Source: Fusobacterium sp. (GTDB lineage Bacteria; Fusobacteriota; Fusobacteriia; Fusobacteriales; Fusobacteriaceae). From it: a stretch of 10,755 nt of DNA. Shown piece by piece: positions 6,036-10,755 of the stretch. The stretch lies in NCBI RefSeq assembly GCF_032477075.1, contig NZ_JAWDXO010000055.1, forward strand, positions 1 through 10,755, read 5' to 3'. Each line of letters begins with the position of its first letter. The stretch's first letter is position 1. The position numbers and the translations under genes were made by a program. The notes below the pieces were generated by a model. The model did not search any database. It was not told where the DNA came from and saw nothing but the letters and a program-made list of their open reading frames with translations.

Positions 6036-6073
6036 AAATTTAACTAAGTGACACACATGTCACTTAGTTAAAT
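6034..6073 (-). terminator. Left palindromic hairpin, terminator of the synthetase-like gene
   Basis: ATTTAACTAAGTGACA (6038-6053) and its exact reverse complement (6058-6073) flank a 4-nt loop. On the minus strand the stem runs into UUUUA and more U, 36 nt after the stop codon of the HisRS-like gene, so it works as an intrinsic terminator. A near copy lies at 7762-7789, after the regulator gene. Confidence 0.8.
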
Positions 6074-6109
6074 CAACAGCAATTTATATAAATATTTTTT
6101 ATTCTTATT

Positions 6110-7036
6110 TCATTCATTAAATAATAGAAGCCTATCCAATCCAATACCACTAATTAAACATCTTTCTTTTTTATTACCAAGTATCTGAGAAATCCAATCA
6201 ACAAATCCACCATCACCAATTTCAATTTGACAGTCTTTTGTTTCTAGCATTATCTTAAAGTTGATACCCTGATAATACTTATTATCCACATTTTCAAAAT
6301 CAAATGAGAGCGAAGTTTCAGGGAATATAGTTTCTATAGTCTCAGTCATTTTACCAAAAAAACCATCAATATCTTTGTAACCTCCCCTTTTCCGTAAAAT
6401 AATTGATAACTTTGCTCCAAATTGTGTTTGGAGTATTTCTTTATAAAAAGTTAAGTGTTTTTCTAATAGCTTTTTTTCACTAGTATAAGAACCATTATCC
6501 TTACATGATGATACCATACAATATATTCCAAAGTGAGAAAAAAAGCCCTTTCTCTCAACTGGCTGTGCTCGAATTACCCTTGCTGTCGTTGAATAATGCA
6601 AGGGAGATGTGTTGGTGACTGTTTTATTTCTTAATTTATCAGCAATTATGATTGCCAACATGTTGGATGGGTCAGAAAGTGTTTCTGTTCCACGTAAAGC
6701 ACTTACTACATTGTACTGGTTAACACAACCAAAGACACTGCAACTACCAAGAGGTGCTGAGGGAGACAGTAAAACTGTTTGAATATTCATTTCCTGCGCT
6801 ATTGATAAAAGTCGTGCTTCCAAAGCATGAAACCTTGCAGGATTTACCTTGCTAGGTACAGAAAATCGGTTTAACCGATATGTCTTTAGCATATTTGCTG
6901 GAGTAAATTTCTCAGTTTGTTTTTCAAAAATCTCCAAAAGTAGCGAATTCAAATCTGCTTGTGACAGTGATAGCAGCTTATCAATAATCTCATGGTCACC
7001 TATTTGGTTCAAAATTCTATCTATGATTACACTCAT
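6110..7036 (-). CDS. HisRS/HisZ-like class II aminoacyl-tRNA synthetase paralog
   Basis: The 308-residue protein has the catalytic fold of class II synthetases but no anticodon-binding domain. Seen in order: SPSAPLGSCSVFG and YNVVSALRGTETLSDPSNML (91-126), a motif-2-like ARVIRAQPVERKGFFSHFG (152-170), a histidyl-type signature NKYYQGINFKIML (252-264), EIGDGGFVDW (272-281), and motif 3 GIGLDRLLLF (297-306). The YYxGxxF, DGGxxD and GxGxDR order is that of HisRS and its paralog HisZ. No his operon is nearby, so a role in histidine synthesis is doubtful. Amino-acid activation for something other than translation is possible. The start is ATG 7036-7034 with GAGGTG 7 nt upstream. An in-frame TTG at 7051 overlaps that site. 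The gene diverges from a Crp/Fnr regulator, and its composition is richer in GC than the AT-rich genes to its right. Confidence 0.75.
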   Translation of the reverse strand: MSVIIDRILNQIGDHEIIDKLLSLSQADLNSLLLEIFEKQTEKFTPANMLKTYRLNRFSVPSKVNPARFHALEARLLSIAQEMNIQTVLLSPSAPLGSCSVFGCVNQYNVVSALRGTETLSDPSNMLAIIIADKLRNKTVTNTSPLHYSTTARVIRAQPVERKGFFSHFGIYCMVSSCKDNGSYTSEKKLLEKHLTFYKEILQTQFGAKLSIILRKRGGYKDIDGFFGKMTETIETIFPETSLSFDFENVDNKYYQGINFKIMLETKDCQIEIGDGGFVDWISQILGNKKERCLISGIGLDRLLLFNE

Positions 7037-7070
7037 TATACACCACCTCAATATATAGTTAATTTTTTAG

Positions 7071-7099
7071 TTGATTTCATTATAAATTACAACTATAAT
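7071..7099 (+). promoter_or_regulatory. Promoter of the Crp/Fnr regulator gene
   Basis: TTGATT (7071-7076) and a perfect TATAAT (7094-7099) are separated by exactly 17 nt. The predicted start is near 7106. The GGTCAGTTGACC palindrome then covers about +4 to +15, a place where a bound protein would block transcription. Confidence 0.75.
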
Positions 7100-7108
7100 T
7101 AAAGTAAA
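7079..7108 (-). promoter_or_regulatory. Promoter of the HisRS-like gene
   Basis: On the minus strand TTTACT (7108-7103) and a perfect TATAAT (7084-7079) are 18 nt apart, with a predicted start near 7072. It overlaps the divergent promoter almost completely. Its -35 box abuts the palindrome at 7109-7120. Confidence 0.6.
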
Positions 7109-7120
7109 GGTCAGTTGACC
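7109..7120. promoter_or_regulatory. Operator palindrome shared by divergent promoters
   Basis: GGTCA-GT-TGACC is a perfect inverted repeat. Its centre is about -42.5 from the predicted start of the HisRS-like gene, close to the -41.5 spacing of class II activation by Crp-type proteins. For the regulator gene it lies just downstream of the start, a repressing position. Binding by the adjacent Crp/Fnr protein is inferred. Confidence 0.6.
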
Positions 7121-7137
7121 CAAAGGGGAGAAATAAA

Positions 7138-7752
7138 ATGAAGTTAGTTGATTTTATGCCCAATGATGTGAAAAAAAAATTACAACACAATACATTTTCT
7201 CCAGGTGAAATTATACTTTATGCAGAAACTGAAAATGATTATGTCCATTTCTTGATTGATGGTATGGCAGAAGCTTATATTCCAAATTCACAAGGGGGGT
7301 TTTCAACTGTTCATATTTATAAACCAGGTAGTTTTTTTGGTGAAGCAGAACAGTTCTATACAGGAAGAAAGCCAGTAGAAATTTCTGCTATGACTCCATG
7401 TATAGTAGATAAACTCCATAGAAACGATTTTTTTGATTGGATGAAAAAGGATTTTGAAGTAACCAAACTAATTATCAAAGAGATTGTTCATAAATTGATT
7501 TTGAATAGTGAGTATATCGATGAGATATCACAATTAACGGTTAAAGAACGTTTTTTACGCTGTATTGCTACTCATTATCAACTTAACAACATAAAATCTC
7601 TAACAAAAGAAGAAGTGGCAAAAGAAACTAAATCCCCTGTGCGAAGTATCAATCGTGCTATTGCAGCATGTACAAAAGAAGGTATACTATGTTATAAAAA
7701 TAGACAAATTCATATTTTAGATAAAGAAAAGTTACAAACATATTTAAGGTAA
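7138..7752 (+). CDS. Crp/Fnr-family transcriptional regulator
   Basis: The 204-residue protein has the two-domain Crp/Fnr plan. A cyclic-nucleotide-type beta-roll spans about 12-95, with FSPGEIILYAETENDYVHFL (20-39) and GSFFGEAEQF (64-73). A long dimer helix follows at about 100-130, then a winged helix with LTKEEVAKETKSPVRSINRA (155-174). The phosphate-binding pocket of cAMP-type members is not convincing: after GEAEQF comes YTGRKPVEISA, without the usual R-S/T-A. The N-terminal cysteine cluster of Fnr is absent, since the Cys are at 88, 142, 178 and 185 only. The effector is therefore probably neither cAMP nor an Fnr-type cluster. The site AAGGGGAG lies 7 nt before the ATG. It diverges from the HisRS-like gene and probably controls both genes through the palindrome at 7109-7120. 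Confidence 0.9.
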   Translation: MKLVDFMPNDVKKKLQHNTFSPGEIILYAETENDYVHFLIDGMAEAYIPNSQGGFSTVHIYKPGSFFGEAEQFYTGRKPVEISAMTPCIVDKLHRNDFFDWMKKDFEVTKLIIKEIVHKLILNSEYIDEISQLTVKERFLRCIATHYQLNNIKSLTKEEVAKETKSPVRSINRAIAACTKEGILCYKNRQIHILDKEKLQTYLR

Positions 7753-7761
7753 GTAAAAACT

Positions 7762-7789
7762 TAACTAAATGACACATGTCACTTAGTTA
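7762..7789 (+). repeat. Right palindromic hairpin, near copy of 6038-6073
   Basis: TAACTAAATGACA (7762-7774) and TGTCACTTAGTTA (7777-7789) pair with one A/C mismatch, 9 nt after the regulator stop codon. The left copy has the same arm with G in place of the mismatched A and two more loop bases (CA). The tail here is AGAAAAATTTTT, so it is a weaker terminator than the next hairpin. Confidence 0.7.
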
Positions 7790-7818
7790 GAAAAATTTTT
7801 ATTAAATTATATAAAAAC

Positions 7819-7849
7819 AAAAGGGGATACTACTATAGTTCCTCTTTTT
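7819..7849 (+). terminator. Terminator of the Crp/Fnr gene
   Basis: AAAAGGGGA (7819-7827) pairs with TCCTCTTTT (7840-7848), one G-U pair, with a 12-nt loop and a T tract overlapping the right arm. It is the most convincing plus-strand stop for the regulator transcript. Confidence 0.6.
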
Positions 7850-7881
7850 GATTAGCTGAAATTATTGACTTTAATATAGAA

Positions 7882-7909
7882 AAAAAGAGGTTTAGACCAA
7901 CCTCTTTTT
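7882..7909. terminator. Bidirectional terminator hairpin
   Basis: AAAAAGAGGTT (7882-7892) pairs perfectly with AACCTCTTTTT (7899-7909) around a 6-nt loop. Runs of A and T at both ends allow it to act for read-through from the regulator gene and for the minus-strand gene that ends at 8049. Confidence 0.75.
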
Positions 7910-8000
7910 AACTTGTCGTTTTTACAAACAGACTTTTTTTATTTTCCTACTTAATTGTATTACTTTTTTAAAGGAAAGTTAAATAATTTTTAATTATGAG

Positions 8001-8046
8001 TTAGGGTTAATTGCTGGCGCACCCAACTATGACTTTTTTACCCTAA
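8001..8046 (-). other. Possible structured RNA element
   Basis: On the minus strand TTAGGGT (8046-8040) can pair with ACCCTAA (8007-8001). Inside, GUUGG (8027-8023) can pair with CCAGC (8017-8013, one G-U). The core is a small GC-rich island in very AT-rich DNA. There is no U tract after it, so it is not a standard terminator. It lies directly after the stop codon of the gene at 8049-8624. Confidence 0.3.
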
Positions 8047-8048
8047 TT

Positions 8049-8624
8049 TTATATTAAAACTCTTTCCATTTCATCTTTTAATCTACATCTTTGTTCTATT
8101 TTTTCTGTTGTAATAACTGTAAATCTTCTGTTTTGAATATAATTTAATGTTTCAATTGAAATATTTAAATATATATTTAATAATTCTTTTTGGTCATCTG
8201 TCATTCTAACATTTCTCAAATGATGAAAAAATGGATTAATTTCAAAATTATTTTCTTGAAATTTTACTGTATTTTTATATAAATAATCTTTTTCATAATT
8301 AGCTACTTTATAATCACCTGTTAGTTTTTTTTCTAAAGTATCATAAAATTCATCTAATCTATTTTCAACTAATAATTTTTCTAGGATTTCAGACGGAATC
8401 CTTCTTAAATAGTTATTATCATTAAAGTTAAAAGGACGGAAATAATATAATTTTTTATATTTTAAAATTAAAGTTACAGTTGGTAAATCTTCATCAAAAT
8501 TATCAAAATATATATTTACTTCCACATTATTAAATAAATAAGAATATTTTAAATTTAATTTTTTACTTGTTAATTTTAACTTTTTATACTCATTTTTTAA
8601 ATGATCTATTATCTCTTGTCTCAT
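8049..8624 (-). CDS. Unrecognised AT-rich protein
   Basis: I do not recognise this 191-residue protein. It is soluble and charged, with no signal peptide, membrane helix or obvious catalytic motif. The first part looks helical (IIDHLKNEYKKLKLTSKKLN, about 5-24) and leads into a beta-rich section (YSYLFNNVEVNIYFDNF; TVTLILKYKKLYYF). A helical C-terminal third follows, with the more conserved-looking FFHHLRNVRMTDDQKEL (about 132-148). Codon use is strongly biased to A/T: one 60-base line inside it (8221-8280) has 9 G or C by hand count. The start ATG is supported by TAGGAG, present twice in a tandem duplication upstream. It diverges from the B3-like gene of the methyltransferase locus, so a defence-island passenger is possible but unproven. 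Confidence 0.65.
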   Translation of the reverse strand: MRQEIIDHLKNEYKKLKLTSKKLNLKYSYLFNNVEVNIYFDNFDEDLPTVTLILKYKKLYYFRPFNFNDNNYLRRIPSEILEKLLVENRLDEFYDTLEKKLTGDYKVANYEKDYLYKNTVKFQENNFEINPFFHHLRNVRMTDDQKELLNIYLNISIETLNYIQNRRFTVITTEKIEQRCRLKDEMERVLI

Positions 8625-8626
8625 TT

Positions 8627-8650
8627 GATAACTCCTATGATAACTCCTAT
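8627..8650 (-). repeat. Tandem duplication of a ribosome binding site
   Basis: The 12-bp unit GATAACTCCTAT occurs twice in direct tandem (8627-8638 and 8639-8650). On the minus strand each copy carries TAGGAG; the inner one is correctly placed before the ATG at 8624 and the outer one is 12 nt further away. Confidence 0.8.
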
Positions 8651-8677
8651 TTTTTAATTTTTTATTAATTCTATTTT

Positions 8678-8696
8678 CACTAAAAAAATTTTAGTG
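8678..8696. promoter_or_regulatory. Inverted repeat at the 5' end of the unknown gene's transcript
   Basis: CACTAAAA (8678-8685) and TTTTAGTG (8689-8696) are perfect arms with a 3-nt centre. With the start predicted near 8698 it covers about +3 to +21 of the minus-strand transcript. It could be an operator or a 5' stabilising hairpin. Confidence 0.4.
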
Positions 8697-8704
8697 TTTA
8701 AAAT

Positions 8705-8713
8705 ATTATATCA
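8705..8713 (-). promoter_or_regulatory. Extended -10 promoter of the unknown gene
   Basis: On the minus strand TGATATAAT (8713-8705) is an extended -10 element with a perfect TATAAT. No good -35 box is visible, as is usual for extended -10 promoters. The rest of the 8651-8877 gap shows only AT-rich sequence. Confidence 0.5.
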
Positions 8714-8877
8714 TATAAATTCATTATTTAGATTTTAATTCAGTTATAAATATATGTTATACTTCTTTATTGTTCTTTAATTTTTATAAGAATCAAGTAA
8801 AAAAGAGATTTTTTTAGTATATTTTTTTATTTTCTTAAATACTTAATTTTTTATTTTTAAAACTATTTAAATAAAGC

Positions 8878-8906
8878 TTGAAAAAATTTTTAAAATCAAA
8901 TAAGAT
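8878..8906 (+). promoter_or_regulatory. Promoter of the B3-like gene
   Basis: TTGAAA (8878-8883) and TAAGAT (8901-8906) separated by 17 nt, with a predicted start near 8913. AAGGAGG at 8935-8941 follows, 4 nt before the ATG. Confidence 0.55.
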
Positions 8907-8945
8907 ATATACAGGTTTGTAAGGAACTTAAATCAAGGAGGAGAG

Positions 8946-9359
8946 ATGGCAAAAATAGGTAGTTTTACTGTTGATATTAAAGATATTCATCTTGATTGGG
9001 GAATACCTAGAGATCCTGGTAGAAAAAGAGAAGAAGGAGAAGGATATATTCAAATTCCCATGAATGTTGCTATTAAGTTAGAAATATATAATTCAGGGCA
9101 CATAGGAGAGGATCAATTTGGAATAAACCTTTTTCACGCTAAATTTTTGGATGGATTTTGTGAGAATAGGGATATAGTTTTAAAAGCAAGTGGAAATTCA
9201 GGAAAAAAAAGTAAAAATTATGAATATGCTAAAAATCTTCATGGATATAAAAATTTGAAGCTAATTAAAGAATGGTTTGATTTTATTGGAGCTACAAAAG
9301 ATGATAAAGTTCAAATTTCTATTACTAGCTTTGATACCATGGAATTGGAAATAATTTAA
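8946..9359 (+). CDS. Small B3-like DNA-binding protein, restriction-associated candidate
   Basis: This 137-residue protein is soluble and complete, with a strong ribosome binding site and its own promoter. It resembles, by my recollection, the B3-like DNA-recognition domain that forms the C-terminal part of PLD-type restriction enzymes such as NgoFVII/BfiI. Supporting segments are DWGIPRDPGRKREEGEGYIQ (17-36), the strand pattern QFGINLFHAKFLDGF (57-71), DIVLKASGNSG (76-86) and KNLHGYKNLKLIKEWFDFIG (96-115), ending in VQISITSFDTMELE. No HxK nuclease motif or PD-(D/E)xK core is visible, so it should bind rather than cut. It converges on a C5-cytosine methyltransferase gene, with 87 nt between stops. 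It may be a solitary recognition or accessory subunit, or what remains of a nuclease gene. The family call is tentative. Confidence 0.55.
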   Translation: MAKIGSFTVDIKDIHLDWGIPRDPGRKREEGEGYIQIPMNVAIKLEIYNSGHIGEDQFGINLFHAKFLDGFCENRDIVLKASGNSGKKSKNYEYAKNLHGYKNLKLIKEWFDFIGATKDDKVQISITSFDTMELEII

Positions 9360-9433
9360 AAAAACCTTTAAAATAAATATTTATATAGTTCCTTATGAAC
9401 TCATATTTTTAAATATTATTAAAAAGGTTTTTT
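9359..9433. terminator. Long nested hairpin between convergent genes
   Basis: AAAAAACCTTT (9359-9369) pairs perfectly with AAAGGTTTTTT (9423-9433). Inside, AATATTT (9376-9382) pairs with AAATATT (9411-9417), and innermost AGTTC (9387-9391) pairs with GAACT (9397-9401) around 5 nt. Flanking A and T runs make it a terminator for both the B3-like gene and the methyltransferase gene. Confidence 0.75.
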
Positions 9434-9446
9434 ATTTGAAAGTTTA

Positions 9447-10493
9447 TTATTTTTCTACAAAAGGATATTCTATCCCTGCAAAACACTTTAAAATGGCTTC
9501 AAATATTATTTGAGCACCATGAGGTGGAACTGCCATCCCAATTTGCTTCCTTACAGATTCTTTTTCACCAATAAAAACAAAGTTATCAGGAAAAGTTTGT
9601 ATTCTAGCCCTTTCTCTGTTTGTAAGAGCTCTATTTTCCTTCCAATGATAAACATGAGTTCCTCCACCTCCACTTGCTGTTATTGTATAAGAAGGTTTAT
9701 TTGGGTCTAATCTCTTATATATTTGACTTAATTTTGTATTTGTTTTTATTCTTAAATGTTCTGGAATTCCATCATACCAAGCATTTTCTCCTGCTGGGAT
9801 ATAAGAAAGTCTTTCCATTACTTCTTTAGTGTGTTTTGGCAATTCATTATTGCTTACATCTGCAGGAATATTTTTTAAAGCTTCACTAGCTGTCATAAAT
9901 TTATTTGGAGTAGTGGGTCTAGGAATCTTAAATTTTATATTTAAATCTTTTCTTATCCCTACAATAATTATTCTTTTTCTAATTTGTGGCACACCATATT
10001 CTTCAAATTTATATTCATGAGGAGTTAGTTCATATCCAAAATCTCCAGCATTTGATAGCTCATTTAATATTTTTTTCAAATCTTCTCCATTTTTAGAACT
10101 TTTCAATCCAGGAACATTTTCAGCCAAAAACCATTTAGGGTTATGATAATTTAAAACTTTTACTCCATATTTATATAATTTCCCGAAGTTTCCATCAGTT
10201 CCTTTTTTCTTTCCAACTTCACTAAAATCATTGCAAGGAAATCCAAAAACAAAGCAATCAATAGGAGGAAGTTTTTCAATTTCTAGCTCTTCTACATTTT
10301 TATGTATAACACTATCTTTATTCTCAGGACATATGTTAAATCTAAAAGTATTGCATGAATCTTTATCAAAATCATTTGACCATACATGTTTTATCCCAAA
10401 ATCTTTTCCCAGCGTATTTTTTACTTTAGAGTTAATAGCTGCATATGATAGCCCTCCTGGACCCGAAAACAGTTCTCCTTTTCTAAACATCAT
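9447..10493 (-). CDS. C5-cytosine DNA methyltransferase
   Basis: It transfers a methyl group from S-adenosylmethionine to C5 of cytosine in a specific DNA site. The 348-residue protein contains the ordered motifs: I (ELFSGPGGLSYAA, 7-19), the acidic SAM site SNDFD (39-43), IV with the catalytic cysteine (GFPCNDFS, C87), VI (ENVPG, 125-129), VIII (QIRKRIIIVG, 170-179), a target-recognition region about 180-285, IX (RERARIQTFPD, 293-303) and X (QIGMAVPP, 317-324). All key residues are present, so it should be active. The GFPCNDFS-x-VGKKKG form of motif IV is reminiscent of methyltransferases paired with PLD-type nucleases, which is an inference. The start is ATG 10493-10491, with a second ATG next to it. 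An extended -10 promoter lies upstream. No complete nuclease gene is in the window. Confidence 0.95.
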   Translation of the reverse strand: MMFRKGELFSGPGGLSYAAINSKVKNTLGKDFGIKHVWSNDFDKDSCNTFRFNICPENKDSVIHKNVEELEIEKLPPIDCFVFGFPCNDFSEVGKKKGTDGNFGKLYKYGVKVLNYHNPKWFLAENVPGLKSSKNGEDLKKILNELSNAGDFGYELTPHEYKFEEYGVPQIRKRIIIVGIRKDLNIKFKIPRPTTPNKFMTASEALKNIPADVSNNELPKHTKEVMERLSYIPAGENAWYDGIPEHLRIKTNTKLSQIYKRLDPNKPSYTITASGGGGTHVYHWKENRALTNRERARIQTFPDNFVFIGEKESVRKQIGMAVPPHGAQIIFEAILKCFAGIEYPFVEK

Positions 10494-10519
10494 CTTGGCA
10501 TCCCTACCTTTTTATTTTT

Positions 10520-10528
10520 ATTATAGCA
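10520..10528 (-). promoter_or_regulatory. Extended -10 promoter of the methyltransferase gene
   Basis: On the minus strand TGCTATAAT (10528-10520) combines the TG extension with a perfect TATAAT. The -35 region (CTGCAA at 17 nt) is weak. The predicted start is near 10513, giving a short leader with a TAGGGA-type ribosome binding site. Confidence 0.65.
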
Positions 10529-10560
10529 TACTTTTCATTACTTTGCAGCGTTTTTTTACA

Positions 10561-10598
10561 AAAATTCTATTTCAGAACATTTAAAAAAATAGAATTTT
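10561..10598. repeat. Perfect 12-bp inverted repeat
   Basis: AAAATTCTATTT (10561-10572) and AAATAGAATTTT (10587-10598) flank a 14-nt centre. It lies upstream of the methyltransferase promoter. It could be a binding site or a transcriptional insulator. A T-rich tail (CATTTTTTA) on the plus side is compatible with a weak terminator. Confidence 0.5.
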
Positions 10599-10668
10599 CA
10601 TTTTTTATACTTTCTTTTACTCTATTAAAATAGTTTTGTCAATATTTATTTAATTTTAAAATAAAAAA

Positions 10669-10714
10669 AGCTGAGTAACATTTAAAAAAAATGTTTTACT
10701 CAGCTCTCTTTTTT
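10669..10714. terminator. Terminator-like hairpin just before the last promoter
   Basis: AGCTGAGTAA (10669-10678) pairs with TTACTCAGCT (10696-10705). After a 2-nt bulge CATTT (10679-10683) pairs with AAATG (10689-10693). Seven A precede it and CTCTTTTTT follows, so it can stop transcription from either side and insulates the gene to the right. Confidence 0.75.
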
Positions 10715-10750
10715 GTATAATATAGTTACCACCCTAATTATACAAAGGAG
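10712..10750 (+). promoter_or_regulatory. Promoter, inverted repeat and ribosome binding site of the next gene
   Basis: TATAAT (10716-10721) follows the terminator, and AAAGGAG (10744-10750) is a Shine-Dalgarno site, so a plus-strand gene should begin just outside the window. TTTGTATAAT (10712-10721) and ATTATACAAA (10737-10746) are perfect 10-bp inverted arms with a 15-nt centre, covering the -10 box and the start of the ribosome binding site. No good -35 box is visible. Confidence 0.55.
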
Positions 10751-10755
10751 ACATA

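Noticed and set aside
7037..7051. Upstream TTG start for the HisRS-like protein
   Set aside because: It overlaps the GAGGTG ribosome binding site of the ATG at 7036 and has none of its own.
6849..7058. Plus-strand open frame of 69 codons
   Set aside because: It is antisense to the N-terminus of the HisRS-like gene and ends in the divergent promoter region.
8001..8046. Integron attC site
   Set aside because: ACCCAAC resembles one half-site, but the matching GTTRRRY half is not in the right order and there is no integron gene nearby.
9510..10584. Three plus-strand open frames (9510-9710, 9829-10020, 10231-10584)
   Set aside because: All overlap the methyltransferase gene, whose complete motif set is on the other strand.
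5005..10755. CRISPR array, tRNA or complete insertion sequence in the accessory part
   Set aside because: I found no regularly spaced repeats, no cloverleaf with a TTC-type arm, and no transposase reading frame.

Overview
The window is very AT-rich, with a conserved translation operon, anaerobe-type iron-sulfur and rubredoxin genes, strong AGGAGG ribosome binding sites and many intrinsic terminators. This fits a strictly anaerobic, low-GC bacterium, and Fusobacterium is my best guess. The protein style and gene mix suggest that, but there is no rRNA here to prove it.

Left part (1-2278, minus strand). infC-rpmI-rplT (IF3, L35, L20) form a normal operon. It starts at a TTGACT/TATAAT promoter, runs through a roughly 190-nt leader with a terminator-type attenuator, and ends at a hairpin at 133-160. 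infC begins at an ATT codon, so its true N-terminus lies 29 codons upstream of the first ATG. Just upstream is a solo B3/4-domain protein that starts with TTG.

Middle-left (2407-4991). A GNAT acetyltransferase points right. Three genes point left: a double-CDGSH plus ferredoxin-like iron-sulfur protein, an unknown four-helix membrane protein, and a 52-residue rubredoxin. The two redox proteins are probably electron carriers or cluster proteins typical of anaerobes.

Accessory part (5005-10755). This begins with degraded material: an open frame without a start (5231-5479), then a small gene broken by a poly(A) frameshift and a stop, which resembles mobilization accessory proteins (5590-6035). 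Next is a compact divergent pair, a HisRS/HisZ-like class II synthetase paralog (minus) and a Crp/Fnr regulator (plus). They share a 101-bp intergenic region with overlapping promoters and one perfect palindrome, GGTCAGTTGACC. It sits near -42 for the synthetase-like gene and in the early transcribed region of the regulator gene. Near-identical palindromic hairpins bracket the pair, and its base composition is visibly richer in GC than its right-hand neighbours. It looks like a self-contained regulatory cassette.

To the right lie an unrecognised AT-rich gene with a duplicated ribosome binding site, a small B3-like putative DNA-binding protein, and, convergent with it, a complete C5-cytosine DNA methyltransferase. 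The last two suggest a restriction-modification locus, possibly one that has lost its nuclease part or keeps only a recognition domain. The window ends in a terminator, a promoter and a Shine-Dalgarno sequence for a plus-strand gene that starts just outside.
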